A stretch of 64,000 nt of DNA from Holophagales bacterium. Lineage in GTDB: Bacteria > Acidobacteriota > Thermoanaerobaculia > Multivoradales > Multivoraceae. The position numbers and the translations under genes are program-made. Position 1 is the first letter of the stretch. Each line of letters opens with the position of its first letter. The stretch is taken from positions 62,001-126,000 of the forward strand of contig VYDI01000031.1 of assembly GCA_009843505.1 (NCBI GenBank). Direction: 5' to 3'. Positions 9,150 through 20,884 of this stretch are shown piece by piece. The notes beneath the pieces were generated by a model that saw only the letters and a program-made list of their open reading frames with translations, was not told the origin of the DNA and ran no database searches.

Positions 9150-10253
9150 TCAGTCGTTCCCGTCTCCGCCGGACGCCGGCGCCAGACGTTCCGCTTCGCG
9201 GCTGTCGCCGAGCAGCACGGCCACCCAGCGGAACTCCTCCGTGTTCTCGAGCAGGATCTTGACCACCATCGTCAGCGGCACCGACAGCAGCATCCCGACC
9301 GGTCCCCACACCCAGCCCCAGAAGACGAGGGAGAGCACGACCACCAGGGTGGAGAGGCCGAGCCGCCGTCCCAGGAGCGGCGGTTCGATGAAGTTGCCGA
9401 TCACCATGTTGACGACCAGGTAGCCCAGGGCGACGAGCAACCCCCGGCCGACGCCGATCTGGACCATGGCCAGGAGTGTCGTCGGCACCGCCGCGATGAT
9501 CGAACCGAGGTTGGGGATGAAGTTGAGGACGAAGGCCACCAGTCCCCAGAAGATCGCGAACTCGACGCCCAGCACGCCGACCCAGATGCCGATCAGCAGG
9601 CCGGTGGCCAGGCTGATCACCGTCTTGATCCCCATGTAGTGCTGGATCTCGTGCATGGCGCGGGCGAAACGCGCCTCGGCGCCGGCGCTGCCGAAGGCCG
9701 CGCGCACCTTGGGGCCGAAGGTCGCCGCCTCGAAGAGGGTGAAGATGACGATCAGCGAGATGACGAGGAACGATGACAGCGCGGCCGTCGTCGTTCGCAG
9801 GGTCGTGTTCACGAAGTCGACCAGGAAGCCCGGCTCGAAACGCGAGAACAACGCAAGCGGCAGGGAGTCGTCGCCCGCCAGCCCACTGGCGACGGGCACT
9901 CCCCGCTCCTCCAGCCACTCGCCGCCGTCTTCGATCCACATCGTCAGTGTGGACTGGATCTCGCCCATCTCGCCCGCGACCTGGTTCGCGGTGGAACCGA
10001 CCAGGTAGCCGACCAGGGCGAGCACCAGCAGGTCCATCAGGATCGTGCCGAGGACGGCGACGATCATTGGCAGGCGTCGCTGCAGCCAGGTCAGAAGGGG
10101 CAGGCTGATCGCGGCGATGAAGACCGCGATCAGGAACGGGATCAGGATCGACGACGCGGCCCGCAGACCGGCGACCAGGACGACGACGCAGGCCGCGACC
10201 AGGAGCAGTCGCATCGGCGTTCCGATGTCTCTTCGCTGGTCGTCCTGGGTCAT
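9150..10253 (-). CDS. AI-2E family transporter (PerM/YdiK-like)
   Basis: 367 residues with eight predicted membrane helices: three near the N-terminus (LLLVAACVVVLVAGL, ILIPFLIAVFIAAISLP, LGTILMDLLVLALVG), a soluble stretch, then a C-terminal membrane block. The conserved segment VEFAIFWGLVAFVLNFIPNLGSIIAAVP and the final GMLLSVPLTMVVKILLEN are diagnostic for the AI-2E/DUF20 exporter superfamily. Members include the autoinducer-2 exporter TqsA and Na+(Li+)/H+ antiporters; the cargo here is not known. The start is 4 nt after the acs stop, so it is probably co-transcribed with pckA and acs, though no metabolic link is obvious. Confidence 0.88.
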   Translation of the reverse strand: MTQDDQRRDIGTPMRLLLVAACVVVLVAGLRAASSILIPFLIAVFIAAISLPLLTWLQRRLPMIVAVLGTILMDLLVLALVGYLVGSTANQVAGEMGEIQSTLTMWIEDGGEWLEERGVPVASGLAGDDSLPLALFSRFEPGFLVDFVNTTLRTTTAALSSFLVISLIVIFTLFEAATFGPKVRAAFGSAGAEARFARAMHEIQHYMGIKTVISLATGLLIGIWVGVLGVEFAIFWGLVAFVLNFIPNLGSIIAAVPTTLLAMVQIGVGRGLLVALGYLVVNMVIGNFIEPPLLGRRLGLSTLVVVLSLVFWGWVWGPVGMLLSVPLTMVVKILLENTEEFRWVAVLLGDSREAERLAPASGGDGND

Positions 10254-10257
10254 CGGT

Positions 10258-12201
<1,944 letters not shown>

Positions 12202-12211
12202 CCGACTCTCC

Positions 12212-13801
12212 CTACACCGCGACCCGCGGCGCCGCCGCCAGCACGGCCGCCGAGGCGCCGCCGCACAGACCCTCGAAGTTGTCGATGAACATGCGCGCCA
12301 GCCGGCGCGCGTACTGATCGTACGCCTGGGGATCGCTCCAGCCCTGTCGCGGGTCGAGCACGTCGCCCGGCACGCCTTCGATGGCCGCTGGGTAGGCGAG
12401 ACCGAAGACGGGGTGGGTACACGTAGGCACGTCGGTCAGGCTCCCGTCGAGCGCGGCGTGGATCATTCGCCGCGTGTACGCGAGCTTGATCCGGCTGCCC
12501 TGGCCGTACGGCCCCCTGGTCCAGCCGGTGTTGACGAGCCAGACGTCGGCTCCGTGGCGCCGCACCTTCTCGCCCAGCAGGTCCGCGTAGGTCGACGCCG
12601 GCAGCGGCATGAAGGGAGCGCCGAAACAGGCGCTGAACGTCGCGGACGGTTCGGTGACGCCGCGTTCCGTGCCCGCGACCTTTGCCGTGTAGCCCGAGAG
12701 GAAGTGGTACATCGCCTGCGACTCGTCGAGCCGGCTGATCGGAGGCAGCACGCCGAACGCGTCGCAGGTCAGGAAGACGACCGATGTCGGGTGTCCCGCG
12801 TTGCCGCCGACATCGACGTGCTCGAGGTGGCTGAGGGGGTAGCTGGCCCGGGTGTTCTCGGTGCGGGAGTCGTCGTCGAGATCGAGTTCCCGCGTCCTGG
12901 GATCGAAGACGACGTTCTCGAGCACGGTCCCGAAGCGCCGGGTGGTGGCGTAGATCTCGGGTTCGCCCAGGGGATCGAGCCGGATGACCTTGGCGTAGCA
13001 GCCGCCTTCGATGTTGAAGATGCCGCGGTCGGACCAGCAGTGCTCGTCGTCGCCGATCAGGGTGCGGTCCGGATCGGCCGAGAGGGTCGTCTTGCCGGTG
13101 CCGGAGAGGCCGAAGAACAGGGCGCAGTCCGACGGATCCGCGCCGTAGTTCGCACTGCAGTGCATGCTCAGCACGCCCCGTTGCGGCATCAGGAAGTTCA
13201 TCACGCTGAACATCGACTTCTTCATCTCGCCGGCGTACTCGCTGCCCCCGATCAGGGTCAGATGCCGCTCCAGGTCGAGAGCGATGAAGGTCGTGCTGTT
13301 CGTGCCGTCGGTCTCCGGGTCCGCCAGAACGCTGGGGATGTCGACGACGGTGTAGTCCGGCTCGAAGTCCTCAAGCTCAGCGTCGTTCGCCGCGCGAAGG
13401 AACATGTTGCGGACGAACAGGCTGTGCCAGGCGCGCTCGCTGATCACCCGCACGTTCAGGCGACAGGCCGGATCGGCGCCCGCGTAACCGTCGAACACGA
13501 ACAGGTCCCGCTCGGCGGCGGCGGCCAGCATCTTGCGATGGAGGCGGTCGAAGTGCTCCGGATCGATGGGCCTGTTCACCGGTCCCCAGTCAACCAGGTC
13601 CGCCGACGGCGCGCGGCGCACGACGAACCGGTCGTTCGGCGACCGTCCGGTGTGCTCCCCGGTCGACGCAACGAGCGGACCCTCGGCGGCGATCGCGGCC
13701 TCGCCGCGCCGCACCGCTTCTTCGTAGAGCCTGGCCACGCTCAGGCGCCGGTGAACGACGCGCCGATTGCTTGACAGGAACTCCTCGGAAACCTCGACCA
13801 T
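12212..13801 (-). CDS. pckA: Phosphoenolpyruvate carboxykinase (ATP)
   Basis: 529 residues, normal for the ATP-dependent enzyme. It converts oxaloacetate and ATP to PEP and CO2, the first committed step of gluconeogenesis. The P-loop is [14 protein letters not shown], the metal/oxaloacetate site is [23 protein letters not shown], and the substrate-binding part is [22 protein letters not shown] ([13 protein letters not shown] visible). A conserved arginine is in [12 protein letters not shown]. The ATG at 13801 has GAGG 8 nt upstream. It heads the pckA-acs-transporter operon, downstream of tRNA-Asn. Confidence 0.96.
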   Translation of the reverse strand: MVEVSEEFLSSNRRVVHRRLSVARLYEEAVRRGEAAIAAEGPLVASTGEHTGRSPNDRFVVRRAPSADLVDWGPVNRPIDPEHFDRLHRKMLAAAAERDLFVFDGYAGADPACRLNVRVISERAWHSLFVRNMFLRAANDAELEDFEPDYTVVDIPSVLADPETDGTNSTTFIALDLERHLTLIGGSEYAGEMKKSMFSVMNFLMPQRGVLSMHCSANYGADPSDCALFFGLSGTGKTTLSADPDRTLIGDDEHCWSDRGIFNIEGGCYAKVIRLDPLGEPEIYATTRRFGTVLENVVFDPRTRELDLDDDSRTENTRASYPLSHLEHVDVGGNAGHPTSVVFLTCDAFGVLPPISRLDESQAMYHFLSGYTAKVAGTERGVTEPSATFSACFGAPFMPLPASTYADLLGEKVRRHGADVWLVNTGWTRGPYGQGSRIKLAYTRRMIHAALDGSLTDVPTCTHPVFGLAYPAAIEGVPGDVLDPRQGWSDPQAYDQYARRLARMFIDNFEGLCGGASAAVLAAAPRVAV

Positions 13802-13866
13802 CTCAACTACCTCGCCACGGTCGAGCGCGAGAAGCGGTCCCGCCTCACCGTCCAGGCCGTGAACAG

Positions 13867-13941
13867 TGGCTCCTCGGGAGGGATTCGAACCCCCAACATT
13901 TCGGTTAACAGCCGAACGCTCTACCGTTGAGCTACCGAGGA
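13867..13941 (-). tRNA. tRNA-Asn (GTT)
   Basis: A cloverleaf on the minus strand with a 7-bp acceptor stem (TCCTCGG / CCGAGGA), a D-arm starting TAGCTCAACGGTAGAGC, an anticodon loop CTGTTAA with anticodon GTT, and a T-arm GGGGGTTCGAATCCCTC. The CCA end is encoded (GCCA at 13870-13867 on the minus strand). It lies between rpoD and pckA on the same strand. Confidence 0.97.
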
Positions 13942-14015
13942 AGAATCCGCCTCAAGGCAAACAGCGGCGGGCGACACAGAGTTCATCTTAGGGAGGCTTC
14001 AAGCCGACTGTCAAA

Positions 14016-14028
14016 CCCCCGCAGGGGC
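14016..14028 (-). terminator. Weak terminator-like hairpin after rpoD
   Basis: On the minus strand CCCC-TGC-GGGG is followed by G and TTTG just past the rpoD stop. The stem is short (4 bp) and the T-run only three, so termination would be partial at best. Confidence 0.25.
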
Positions 14029-14033
14029 GGCCG

Positions 14034-15758
14034 CTACAGGCGGTTGCGATAGGGGCGCAGTTGCTGCGAGCGGCTCGGATGACGCAGCTTGCGGAGCGCC
14101 TTCGCTTCGATCTGCCGGATCCGCTCGCGCGTCACGTTGAACGAACGCCCCACGTCCTCCAGCGTCGACTCGGCGCCGTCGCCGACTCCGAAGCGCATCC
14201 GCAGCACGAGTTCCTCGCGCGGGCTCAGCGTCTGCAGCACCGCGGCGGTCTGTTCGCTGAGGTTCTTCAGGAGCAGCGTGTCGAGCGGCGAGACGGCGCT
14301 CGCGTCCTCGATGAAGTCGCCGAGGGAAGAATCCGCCTCTTCGCCGATCGGCGTCTCGAGCGAGATCGGTTCCAGCGCGATCTTCATGATCTCGCGGACG
14401 TGGGACGGCTCCATGTCCATCTGCTCGGCGATTTCGGCGACGGTGGGCTCCCGGCCCAGCTCCTGGACCATCGCGCGGCTGGTCCGGGTCAGCTTGTTGA
14501 TCGTGTCGATCATGTGGACCGGGATGCGAATCGTTCTTGCCTGGTCGGCGATCGCCCGCGTGATCGCCTGGCGGATCCACCACGTCGCGTAGGTCGAGAA
14601 CTTGTAGCCGCGGCGGTACTCGAACTTCTCGACCGCGCGGATCAGCCCGATGTTGCCGTCCTGAATCAGGTCGAGAAGCTGCAGCCCGCGGTTCGTGTAC
14701 TTCTTGGCGATGGACACGACCAGGCGGAGGTTCGCCAGGATCATCTCCGAGCGCGCCTGCTCGCAGATCGCCTCGCCGCGCCGCACCTTGTTCAGCGTCG
14801 CGGTCACCTGTGCGAGGGTCGTGCCATAGCGCTCTTCCGACGCCCGGAGACGCGCGCGGTACTTCTCGATCCGGCGCCGGTGCAGCGCGCCGAGTTCCGT
14901 GTCGCGCTCCCGGTCGAGCGCGATCTGCGCCCGGCGGATGTCCCGGTCGTGGCGCGAGATCTCCGCGTAGAGCTGCTTGAGGATCTCGACCAGGCGGCTT
15001 CGGGTCTGCGCCGTCAACTCGATCGAGCGAATCTGCTCGGTGATCTTGCCCGCCGTGCGATCGATCTCCCGTTCGATCTCCAGGAACCGGTCGCCGCCCG
15101 GCCGGCAGCGATCGCTCCGCCGGCGCAGGCGGCGCACTTGCCGGTCGAGATCCTCGATCGCCCGGAAGATCCCGAGGTTCTTCGCGATCCGGTCCCTGGC
15201 GCTCTGGTCGAGGTGGGCGCCGCCATCGGCCAGGAGCTCCCGCATCAGACGCCGGTCGCGCCGCGCCAGTTCGTTGATCCGCAGCAACTCCCGAAGCACG
15301 ACCGGGTTGTCGCAGAGCGCCTCGAACACGATCCACTCGCCGCGCTCGATCCGTTTGGCGATCTCCACCTCGCCTTCCCGATCGAGCAGATCGACTCGTC
15401 CCATCTCCCGCAGGTAGACCCGGACCGGATCCGTCGTCCGGTCATGGTGCGTGGGAACGGCGGGTTCCGGCTCGCTCCGTTCGACGCCGCCGATCGCCGG
15501 CAGCGGATCGGAGTCGGCGACGTTGACGAAGGCCGCCGGCCGCCGGATCACTCCCGTGCCCATCGACACCAGGCGCGACCAGATCGCGTCCATGTCACGC
15601 GGCTCGGCGAGCAGTTCCTCCGGCAATCGGGTCTCGAGCTCGTCCTGAAGCAGGTAGCCCTTCTCGCGGCCCAGGTTGAACACGCTGCGGACCGAGCTAT
15701 GGCGCTGCTCGATCGGCTCGATCTCCTCGGCCCGGACGGCCGCGGTGTTCAGGGCCAC
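14034..15758 (-). CDS. rpoD: RNA polymerase primary sigma factor (sigma-70/RpoD)
   Basis: 574 residues with all sigma regions. Region 1.2 is [22 protein letters not shown]; a non-conserved helical insert follows (about residues 190-290). Region 2 contains [35 protein letters not shown] and the -10-recognition helix [19 protein letters not shown]. Region 3 is [16 protein letters not shown]. Region 4.2 is [20 protein letters not shown]. This is the housekeeping factor that directs transcription of most genes. The start is GTG at 15758 with AGGAG 6 nt upstream. dnaG ends 9 bp before it, in the classic dnaG-rpoD order. Confidence 0.96.
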   Translation of the reverse strand: MALNTAAVRAEEIEPIEQRHSSVRSVFNLGREKGYLLQDELETRLPEELLAEPRDMDAIWSRLVSMGTGVIRRPAAFVNVADSDPLPAIGGVERSEPEPAVPTHHDRTTDPVRVYLREMGRVDLLDREGEVEIAKRIERGEWIVFEALCDNPVVLRELLRINELARRDRRLMRELLADGGAHLDQSARDRIAKNLGIFRAIEDLDRQVRRLRRRSDRCRPGGDRFLEIEREIDRTAGKITEQIRSIELTAQTRSRLVEILKQLYAEISRHDRDIRRAQIALDRERDTELGALHRRRIEKYRARLRASEERYGTTLAQVTATLNKVRRGEAICEQARSEMILANLRLVVSIAKKYTNRGLQLLDLIQDGNIGLIRAVEKFEYRRGYKFSTYATWWIRQAITRAIADQARTIRIPVHMIDTINKLTRTSRAMVQELGREPTVAEIAEQMDMEPSHVREIMKIALEPISLETPIGEEADSSLGDFIEDASAVSPLDTLLLKNLSEQTAAVLQTLSPREELVLRMRFGVGDGAESTLEDVGRSFNVTRERIRQIEAKALRKLRHPSRSQQLRPYRNRL

Positions 15759-15767
15759 GACATCTCC

Positions 15768-17573
15768 TCAGCGCCCCGACTGCCGGTAGAGCTCGCGGCT
15801 GAGCTGCTGCTTCTCCTCGATCATCCGGTGCAGGGTCTCCATGTCACCTTCACGCTGTGCGCGATTGATCTCCCGAGCGAGCAGGTTAAGCCGTTGTCTG
15901 GCGAAACGTCGACCCAACTCGACGAGACTGACTCGAAGTTCCGATTCATCCGATTCAGAGAAGGCAGACGACCGTTGTAACAAAAGCCCGGCGACCCGGT
16001 CAACAGGTCGATCGGTCTCGTCGTCCGTACCGCCCCGGCGCCCGAGGACGTCAACGAGAGCGCCGGAGTCGATCCGCTCCGCCCCGGCACGGGCCTGCTC
16101 ACGCATGGCCTCGTAGATGGCGCGCAGGGCGGGATCGAAGAAGGCGTCCGGCGCCGGCCACTCGATGCCACCCAGGTCCGGGGCGGCGGCCGTCAGACGC
16201 AGCACCTGCTCCTCGATCGACGAGGTCACCGGAGGACGCGGTCCCGCGGCCGGTCCGGGCGAATCCGCCGCAGCCGGCTTCTCCTTTGCGGAGGCGGACT
16301 CACGCAGGAGAACGTCGACTTTGACACCGAGGCGCTCGGCCGCCGTCTCGTAGTAACCCCTTCTCGCGATCGGGTCACCGACCCGGTCGATCAGCGTCCG
16401 CACCCGGGCGGCCTCGCGGGCCCGCAACCGCGGGTCGAGCTCGCCGCGGCTGGGCAGATCGTCGATCTCGATCGCCACCGCATCCCGGGCCCCGGCGACC
16501 GTGGCGCGCACTGCCTCCGGTCCCTCGTCGAGCCGCAGCGAATCCGGATCCTGGCCCGCCGGAAACAGCGCGCGGCGGACGTTGAGCCCGGCCCCGAGCA
16601 TCAGTCCAGCCGCCTTGCGGGCCGCCTCGATGCCGGCGCGGTCGCCGTCGTAGCCCAGAACCACTTCGTCCGTGTAGCGGGACAGCAGCCGCACCTGCTG
16701 CCCGGTGAGCGCCGTCCCCATGCTCGCGACCGCCCACTCGATACCGGAGGCGGCGGCTCCCAGCACGTCGAAGTAGCCCTCGACGAGAAGCGCCCTGCCC
16801 TGTTCGCGGATGCCGCGACGGGCGGCGTCGAGACCGTAGAGCAGGGTGCCCTTGCTGAAGTGGTCCGTCTCGTTGGTGTTGACGTACTTCGCCTGGTCGT
16901 CGCCGAGGGTGCGTCCGCCGAACGCCAGCAGGCGGCCGGAGGGCGACCGGATGGGGAACATCAGCCGGTTGCGGAACCGGTCGTAGGGACGGTCCGGCGC
17001 CTTCGGACTGCGGGCGATCAGCCCAGCGGCTTCGAGGTCGGGGACCGGGATGCGTCGGCCCAGATCCTCGATCATCGTCCGCCAGTCGTCGGGTGCGTAA
17101 CCGACGCCGAAACGGGCGATCAGCTCCGACGGCACCTTGCGCCGCTGGAGGTACTGCTGCGGTACGGCCTCCGTCCTGAGCTTCGACCGGAAGAAGTCGT
17201 AGGCGGCGTCAAGCGCGGCCTGGATGCGCTCGGAGCGGTCGGGCCGGCCGTCGGCGTCTGGCCCGGAGGCGCGCTGCAGAGGAATCCCGTAGCGCCGGGC
17301 CATGTGCTCGATCGTGGTGGCAAAGGTGTCGCCCGTGAGTTCCATGTGAAAGCGCAGGGCGTCGCCGCCGGCGCCGCAGCCGAAGCAGTAGTAGAGCTTG
17401 CGCTCGGGGTCGAGCGACAGCGAAGGCGTCTTCTCCTTGTGGAAGGGGCAGAGCGCCACGTAGCGCTGGCCACGCCGCTCGACCTTGGTGTGCTCGCTGA
17501 CGAGGTCGATGATGTCGACCGCCTCGCGCACCGCGTCCACCGCCTCATCGGTGAGCCTGGAGCGCCGCTGCAC
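15768..17573 (-). CDS. dnaG: DNA primase DnaG
   Basis: 601 residues. It makes RNA primers for replication. The CHC2 zinc finger is C42-H45-C63-C66 (LCPFHKEKTPSLSL ... YYCFGCGAGGD). The central TOPRIM catalytic domain shows LLVEGYFDVLGA and GYDGDRAGIEAARKA. The C-terminal ~150 residues form the helicase-interaction domain, ending in a basic helix. The start is a GTG at 17573. The gene sits between mutS2 and rpoD in the macromolecular synthesis cluster. The 65 bp upstream contain a REP-like half-element. Confidence 0.96.
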   Translation of the reverse strand: MQRRSRLTDEAVDAVREAVDIIDLVSEHTKVERRGQRYVALCPFHKEKTPSLSLDPERKLYYCFGCGAGGDALRFHMELTGDTFATTIEHMARRYGIPLQRASGPDADGRPDRSERIQAALDAAYDFFRSKLRTEAVPQQYLQRRKVPSELIARFGVGYAPDDWRTMIEDLGRRIPVPDLEAAGLIARSPKAPDRPYDRFRNRLMFPIRSPSGRLLAFGGRTLGDDQAKYVNTNETDHFSKGTLLYGLDAARRGIREQGRALLVEGYFDVLGAAASGIEWAVASMGTALTGQQVRLLSRYTDEVVLGYDGDRAGIEAARKAAGLMLGAGLNVRRALFPAGQDPDSLRLDEGPEAVRATVAGARDAVAIEIDDLPSRGELDPRLRAREAARVRTLIDRVGDPIARRGYYETAAERLGVKVDVLLRESASAKEKPAAADSPGPAAGPRPPVTSSIEEQVLRLTAAAPDLGGIEWPAPDAFFDPALRAIYEAMREQARAGAERIDSGALVDVLGRRGGTDDETDRPVDRVAGLLLQRSSAFSESDESELRVSLVELGRRFARQRLNLLAREINRAQREGDMETLHRMIEEKQQLSRELYRQSGR

Positions 17574-17590
17574 GACCGCTCATGCTAACC

Positions 17591-17630
17591 GTCTTGGGTC
17601 AGAAGGGTCCGCTCCCAGGTGACGCGCGCG
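17591..17630 (+). repeat. Solitary REP-like half-element
   Basis: These ~40 bp between mutS2 and dnaG align with the terminal arm and adjoining bases of the ruvB-flanking element at 42709-42750. Shared blocks are GTC-TGGG, CAGA-GGGTC, GCTCCCAGG and TGACGCG, with scattered mismatches (about four in five bases match). No second arm is present, so it is a half copy or decayed element. Confidence 0.6.
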
Positions 17631-17638
17631 TGGCGGCG

Positions 17639-20140
17639 CTAACGGAGGACGACTTCGGTCGCGCCGTCGCCGCCGGCGGAGGGGGGTGCGGGATCGGAAC
17701 CGGCGACGGCCGGATGGTCCCGGAGATGCGCGCGAACGGCTCGGCGCAGCCGGCCGCTGCCGTGACCGTGGACCACCCGGACCCGCTCGTGGCCAGCCGC
17801 CAGGGCGCGGTCCAGGTAGGCGTCGAGGGATTCCAGGGCCGGTTCGACCTGTTGGCCGATGAGCAGCAGTTCCGCCTCCACCGGGTCGGCCTGCGACCGC
17901 CGGACCTGGACCCGACCCGGCGCCGGGCGATCGCCGCCGGCTACCGCCACCAGGTCGGCGCTCGGCGTCCGGACGCGCTTGCCGCGGACCAGCACGGTCG
18001 CCTGGTCGCCGCGAAGGTCCACCAGCTCACCCAGCCAGCCCAATGAGCGGTGGCGGACGCGGGCGCCGAGAGTCAGGGGACGCTGCTCCTCCGCCTGCGG
18101 CGATTCCTCGGGTTCCCGGCCCGGAGCGTCGACGTCGCCGGCCGCGAGGGAAGCGCGCTCGGCCGCCGCCGACAGGTCCCGGTCGAGTTCGCCGTGCAGG
18201 GATGCAGCCGTCCGGGCGAAGGCCCGCTTGCCGGGTCCCCGGGAGGTCGACGACAACTCGGCCATCGCCTCATCCAGCCGGCGGCGATTCGCCCGGCGCA
18301 GCGCGTCGACTTCGCGCCCGAGGGTCTGTTCCAGCCGCTGCCTGGCCGCCCGCAACGACTCCTGCCGGGTCTCGAAGCGGGCGCGGGCCGTCTCCGCCTC
18401 GGCGCTCAGCCGGGCGAGTTCAGCCTCTCGCTCCAGCAGCCGTTCGCGGAGGCGTTCGTTGCGCTCCAGGATGCGCCGCAACTTCTGGTGCTCGGAGCCC
18501 AGGAAGTGTTCGGCCCGCTCAAGCCAGGCCGGCGGAAGGCCGAGGCGGCGCGCCAGCGCCAGGGCCTGGCTGCCTCCCGGCGGGCCGACGACCAGCCGGT
18601 AGGTGGGCAGGCCGTTCTCCGGGTCGAAACCCATCGCGGCGCAGGAGGCCGCCTGCGACTCGAGAGCGGCGGCGGCGAGTTGCGTGAGGTGCGTCGTCAG
18701 AATACCGAGTGAGCCACGCTCGACCAGCCCTTCGAGCAGGGCGATACCGAGCGCGGCGCCCTCCTCCGGGTTCGTGCCGGCGCCGACCTCGTCGAGCAGG
18801 ACCAGGGTCGAGGGCCCGGCGCGGCGCCACACTTCCCGCAGGCGCAGTAGCCGTGCGCTGAAGGTCGACTGCTCGTCGAGGACGCTCTGCTCGTCGCCGA
18901 CCACCGCCACGACGTGGTCGAGGATCGGCAGGCGGCTTTCCCGCGCGGCGGGAACCGGCAGGCCGGCCTGGTTCATCAGGCAGAGCAGCCCCACCGTCTT
19001 CAGGGCGACCGTCTTGCCGCCGGCGTTCGGACCGGTCAGGACCAGAGTCCGGTGGTCGTCGAGCTTCAGATCGAGCGGGACGACGACGCCCCGGTTGCCG
19101 GCCGCCCCCAGCGCCGACTCCCTGCGATCGGCGAGCCGTGGGTCGAGCAGCGGGTGCCGGGCAGACCGAAGTTCGAGCAGCGGCGCCCCGCCGGACGGAT
19201 CGTCCGATGCGACCGTGGCGAGCACGGCGTCGACGTCACCCGCGAAGCGCGCCGCCGCCTGCATCGCGTCGACGGTGGCCAGGAAGTCGATGCGCGCGAC
19301 GATCGCCGGCACAAGCACCTGCACCTGCGCCACCAGCTCGGCCAGGATGCAGGTGCGCTCGACGTCCCGGTCGGAGGCGATCCGCTCCAGTTCGTCGTTG
19401 CCCTCGACCACCTCCGACGGTTCGAAGTAGAAGCTCCTGCCCGAGGCGGAACGGCCTCTGACCAGACCGGCGAGGCGTCCGCGGCTGCCGGAGGGCAGAA
19501 GCACCGAAAGCCGGCCGCCCCGCATGGGGGTGGAGTCATCCGCCAGGGCGTTGCCGTGCTCCCGCACGTAGACCTGAAGCGAAGCCTCGACCGAGGCCTG
19601 GGTGCGCCGGGCGTCCCGGACGAGCGTACGCAGCCGTGGGGTCGCGTCGTCCCGCACCTCGCCGCGACGATCCAGCGTGCGGCGAAGACGGCTTGCCAAC
19701 CCGGCGCAGCCCGCCCCCTGCTGAGCTGGCGCCGCGGCTTCCGCGGCCCTGGCCTCCATCCGTCGCAGGGTCTCGACCTCGGAGGCGCACTGGGGCATGG
19801 CCTCGGGACTCTCGAGCCGTCCCAGAACTTCCTCGCTGGCCTCGATCGCCGCCGCCAGGTCGAGCAGCGCCGGCCCGCCCAGGCCCCGACCGTCCCCGTC
19901 GAGATGATCGCGGAGATCGAGGAGCCCATCGAGCGACGGCACCAGGACGCCGTTCTGTTCGACCTCGCGGGCGATCTCCGCATAGCGAACCCGGCGCCGT
20001 TCGACCTCGCCGCGGTCGGTCGCCGGTTCGATCGCCCGAACCGCCTGGCTGCCAGCGTCGGTCGAGGCGAAGCCCGCCAGAACGGCCAGCAGCGACGGAA
20101 ACTCGAGTGCCTCGGACGTCGCGCCGCTGCAGCAACTCAT
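17639..20140 (-). CDS. mutS2: MutS2-type ATPase/endonuclease
   Basis: About 833 residues. MutS core and ATPase: Walker A GPNAGGKTVALKTVGLL, Walker B TLVLLDEVGAGTNPEEGAAL, and the segment ESRLPILDHVVAVVGDEQSV. A long coiled coil follows (LRRILERNERLRERLLEREAELARL region) and then a C-terminal Smr domain (LDAYLDRALAAGHERVRVVHGHGSGRLRRAVR), the nuclease part. MutS2 suppresses recombination and/or rescues collided ribosomes depending on species. The ATG at 20140 (MSCCSGATSEALEF) fits the family start; a TTG at 20164 is possible. It lies between rpsU and dnaG, an insertion into the usual cluster. Confidence 0.93.
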   Translation of the reverse strand: MSCCSGATSEALEFPSLLAVLAGFASTDAGSQAVRAIEPATDRGEVERRRVRYAEIAREVEQNGVLVPSLDGLLDLRDHLDGDGRGLGGPALLDLAAAIEASEEVLGRLESPEAMPQCASEVETLRRMEARAAEAAAPAQQGAGCAGLASRLRRTLDRRGEVRDDATPRLRTLVRDARRTQASVEASLQVYVREHGNALADDSTPMRGGRLSVLLPSGSRGRLAGLVRGRSASGRSFYFEPSEVVEGNDELERIASDRDVERTCILAELVAQVQVLVPAIVARIDFLATVDAMQAAARFAGDVDAVLATVASDDPSGGAPLLELRSARHPLLDPRLADRRESALGAAGNRGVVVPLDLKLDDHRTLVLTGPNAGGKTVALKTVGLLCLMNQAGLPVPAARESRLPILDHVVAVVGDEQSVLDEQSTFSARLLRLREVWRRAGPSTLVLLDEVGAGTNPEEGAALGIALLEGLVERGSLGILTTHLTQLAAAALESQAASCAAMGFDPENGLPTYRLVVGPPGGSQALALARRLGLPPAWLERAEHFLGSEHQKLRRILERNERLRERLLEREAELARLSAEAETARARFETRQESLRAARQRLEQTLGREVDALRRANRRRLDEAMAELSSTSRGPGKRAFARTAASLHGELDRDLSAAAERASLAAGDVDAPGREPEESPQAEEQRPLTLGARVRHRSLGWLGELVDLRGDQATVLVRGKRVRTPSADLVAVAGGDRPAPGRVQVRRSQADPVEAELLLIGQQVEPALESLDAYLDRALAAGHERVRVVHGHGSGRLRRAVRAHLRDHPAVAGSDPAPPSAGGDGATEVVLR

Positions 20141-20196
20141 TTCAGCTCGGCACCGAATCGCCAAGCTCGGCGCAGCGATGTCGCTGCGCGGACTCC

Positions 20197-20406
20197 CTAG
20201 GCGAGGCCGGCGCGGCGCTCTTCAGCCAGGCGCCGCAGCATCTTCTTGCGCGCCTGCATGACCTTGCGCTTCCGCTTGACCGACGGCTTCTCGAAGTGTT
20301 GGCGCTTCTTGAGCTCGGTCAGAATGCCTTCCTTCTCGCACTTCCGCTTGAAGCGGCGGAGCGCGTTCTCGAAGCTCTCGTCTTCGCGTACCTGCACAAC
20401 CGGCAT
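20197..20406 (-). CDS. rpsU: 30S ribosomal protein S21
   Basis: 69 residues starting [20 protein letters not shown] and continuing [21 protein letters not shown], a standard bS21 with a basic C-terminal helix. It binds the 30S platform and aids mRNA initiation. The ATG at 20406 is chosen by homology; a longer frame upstream has no family match. It is the first gene of the rpsU-mutS2-dnaG-rpoD cluster, and its promoter must lie in the 478-bp gap upstream. Confidence 0.95.
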   Translation of the reverse strand: MPVVQVREDESFENALRRFKRKCEKEGILTELKKRQHFEKPSVKRKRKVMQARKKMLRRLAEERRAGLA

Positions 20407-20884
20407 GAAGTGATCTCGTTCCCGTGGTTTGCGGGCTCGCGCCCGGATAGCCCGCGGTAGACGACGCACGTCAGCCCGCGAGCGTTGCGGATTCTGCACG
20501 AGCCCGCCCGCCCCGTCAAGTGCCTGTAGTGGCTCAGAGTGGCTCAGTACATCTGAGACTCGGAGGTCTCAAGCCGCTGAGGATTGGCCGTCAGATCGGC
20601 CGACATGGTCCCGCGCCAACGCGGTACCAGCTTGACGCGCTCGTTGATCGTCGCCTCGACCGCCTTGGATCGGGCGGCCGAGGCCTCGGGGGCAGGTGTC
20701 GTGCCTGCATGGGGGGATCTCGTTTCTGGGTGGGACCAACCCGTAGCCTGGAGATTCTCCTATCTCATTACAAGCCCTTCCGTGCCACATCTGTCTGAGC
20801 CGCTACAGTCCATCAGGAGCGCGGCCGCCGACATTCCAAGGCGACCGCACTATTCCCGCGCCCTGGCTTCGCTGAGGGAGAAGG
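20407..20884. other. Intergenic region between rpsU and DUF2939 gene
   Basis: These 478 bp hold no gene I can support. The region must contain the promoters for rpsU (leftwards) and the next gene (rightwards). It contains a direct duplication (AGTGGCTCAG twice, starting at 20527) and a short GGCCG/CGGCC inverted repeat near 20587-20603. A minus-strand open frame of about 65 codons ending near 20545 has no start codon and no recognisable product. The base composition is less GC-rich near 20750-20790. Confidence 0.5.

Noticed and set aside
20545..20757. Minus-strand open frame of about 65 codons that could be a gene remnant
   Set aside because: No start codon, no recognisable family and no flanking repeats. 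It cannot be told apart from a chance frame.
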